Of a stretch of 17,948 nt of DNA, positions 11,801-14,800 are shown in pieces (the first letter of the stretch is position 1; every line of letters starts with the position of its first letter). The notes beneath the pieces were generated by a model. The model did no database searches and was not told where the DNA came from. It worked only from the letters and a program-made list of their open reading frames with translations. Source of the stretch: Baffinella frigidus (lineage: Eukaryota; Cryptophyceae; Cryptomonadales; Baffinellaceae); contig MU646570.1 of assembly GCA_026770585.1 (NCBI GenBank), positions 281,991 through 299,938 on the forward strand, written 5' to 3'. The translations under genes were made by a program, and so were the position numbers.

Positions 11801-14800
11801 TGTATGGTTTGGGGTTTGGGGTTTGGGGTTTAGGGCTTGGGGTTTGAGGTATGCGGTTCAGGGTGCAGGGTGTGGGGTTTCAGGTTCAGGGTTTACGGTC
11901 CAGGTTTCAGGGTTCAGGGTTTACCCGAGCCGTCGGGAGGGTAAGGGGGGGATCGGGGTTTAGGGTTCAGGTTTCAGGGTTAAGGCACACGAGATCTTTC
12001 AGCTTCGGGGTCCAAGGTCCTGACGTGCAGGGTTCTGGGCTGGGTTCAGCGTTGAGGTTTCACACTTATGGGCTGTCCGCGGTTTATTTTTGTAGTCCGA
12101 TGTGTGGGGGGCGGGCGTGTACCCGAGGGAGACCGGGAGCTGTTCGAGGCGGTTGTTGTGGAGCCAGAGCTCGTGCAGGCCCACCAGCCGCGAGATCTCG
12201 GGCGGCAGCGACCGCAGCTGGTTGCCTGTTTGTTCAGTTTAGGGTTTAGGGGTTTGAGGGTTTTGGGGGGGTTAGGGACTGTGTGGTTTGGGGGGGTTGT
12301 GGACCTGTGAGGGAGAGCTCGGACAGCGAGTGCATTTCCAACACGTGCGCCGGCAGCTCCTTCAGCCCCATCTGCCATTGGGTATCGGGTTTGGGGTTTG
12401 GGGTAGGGGGGGGTTGTTTAGGGTTTCAGGTGTGGGGTATGGGATTTGGGGTGTGGGCTGTGGGGTTTGGGGTTTGGGGTTTGGGGTTAAGGGTGTTGGT
12501 TTTGGGGTTTGGATGTTGCGTTGAGGTGGGGGGGGTGGGGTTTCAGGAGTAGGGTTTAGGTGTTCGGGCGTAGGGTTCAGGATTAGGGTTTGTTCGTCGC
12601 TGCACTAAACCCCCAACCCCCAAACCCTCAAGAGGCAAACCTGGGACAGGTCGAGGCGGTTCGTCTGCTCGGCCGAGAGGACGCGGCGCAGGTACTTGAG
12701 CGTCAGCGCCAACCCCCGCACGTTGATCTCAGGAGGCGGGACTTCGACCTGATTGTTTCGGGTTCAGGGTTGAGGGCCCTTGATCTGGGTTTAGGGTTTC
12801 GGTTTGGGATTTGGGGTGTGGGGTTGGGTATGTGGGATTTTAAGGTTTGAGGTGGTACCATTTCGCACACGTGCGCACCCACAAATGTTTCGGGTTTCGG
12901 GTTTTGGGAATCGTGTTTAGAAGTCAGAAAGTGGGGAGTTGGGGTTCGAAATTAGGGGTCTGGGGTCAGGTACCTAACCCATGAACCATGAACCCTAGGG
13001 GATCGGGGTTAGGGTGAAGGGTTTACATGTGCGAAATCGTCGATTTCGAGGATCTCGAGCACCGTCAGGTTCCCCATCGACGGGGCCAGCACCTGGTTTC
13101 AGGTTTTGGGTTTAGGGTTTAGGGTTTAGGGTTTAGGGGTTGGGGTTCAAGGGTTGGGGTTTAGGGTTCAGCGTTTAGGGTTTAGGGTTCAGCGTTTAGG
13201 GTTTAGGGTTAAGGGTTTGGGATTTAGGGATTAGGGTTTAGGGTTTGGGGTTAAGGGTTCAAGGTGCAGGGTTAGGAGTCGAAGGTTTAAGATTCAAGGT
13301 TCAAGGTGTCGGGTTTCAGGTTGAGGGTTTGGGGTTATCGTTATGTACGGATTAAGGGCATATCTGTTTTTCGTGTTGACAGTATTTCTTCTTGACACGT
13401 ACCAAGATGGGGTTGATTTTGTTCCGCGAGAGGTGCAACGGCAAGGGCACAGGATACGGCGGAAGTTGGGCAGATCGGGCGTCGGTTGGCAGTGGATAGG
13501 GCGTCGGTTGTCAGTGGATACGGCATCGGTTTGTTGGATGGCAGTGGATGTGGCGTCGGTCACTCAAGAATAGGTCGTCGGTTAGAAAGGGACGGACAGT
13601 AAGTCAAGGATAGAACGTCGGTTAGTTCAGGATAGGGCGTCAGTTAGTCAAAGATAGGGCGTCGGTTAGTCAAAGATAGGGCGTCGGTTGGGGACGTACC
13701 GTGATGGGGTTGCCGTCGAGCATGAGGTGCGTCATGTCGTGCAGGTGGTCGATCGCCTTCGGCAGGATCGTGATCTTGTTCCGCGAGAGGTCCAGCTTCG
13801 TCAACGCGGTATACCTTTGGAGTAAGGGGTTTAGGTTTAGGGGTTTGGGGTAAAGAGTTCCGTAAGGCTTGTTCCGCGAGAGGTCCACCTTTGTGAGCGC
13901 CGTGTATCTGGTGTGCGGTTCAAGGTTTGGGGGTTATAAACAGGGTTGAGGGTTCAGGGTTTAGGGGTTCAGGGTGTGGGGTTTAGGGGTTTGGGGTTTG
14001 GGGTTGAGGGTTTAGGGTTTGGGGTTCAGGTTACAGGGTTCAGGGTTGGGGGTTGGGGGGGGAGTACTCGCGGGTGATGTCGTGCGGGACCTCCGTGAGT
14101 CCCAAGTCCGAGAGGTCGAAGTGGTTCGTCAGCATCCCGTCCAGCAGCCTGGTGTGGGGTGTGGTGGGGTTAGGTGTGAGGGTAAAGGGTGAGGGGTGGG
14201 CGGTTAGGGTTTTGGGGCTGGGGGTGTAGAGTTCAAGGTTTAGGGTTTAGGTGTGGGGTTTAGGGAGTAGGGTTTGGGGTTTGGGGTTTAGGGTGTGGGG
14301 TTCACCGCCGGAGGTACGAAATGATCGCCGCCGTACCTTTGCGCAGCACCTGTGGTTGAGGTTGAGGGTTGATGGTTTGGGGGTTGGGGTTCTGGGTTTG
14401 GGGTTGGGGTTTTGGGGTTGGGGGATGGGGGTTGGGGGTTGGGGTCTGGGGTTTGGGTTTTGGGGTTTGGGGCTTGGGGATTGGGGTCTGGGGGTTGGGT
14501 TTTGGGGATTCATGTCCGGCAGCGGCTGGGGTTTAGGGTTTGGGGTGCGGGGTTCGGGGTTCGGGGTGTGGGGTTTAGGGGATAAGTTTGGGATTTGGGG
14601 TTGAGGGTTTAGGGAGTGGGGTTTGGGGGTTGTGGTTTAGGGTGTGGAAGGGAGCGGCACCACTGACGGCGGGTTGTAGATCTCTCGGTTGCCCGAGATA
14701 ACCTGGTTTCGCGTTTCGGGTGTTTGGTTTGGCATCGGATTTCGGGTTTCGGGTTTAGAGTTTCGGGTTTCGGGTTTTGGGTTTCGGGTTTCACATCCCG

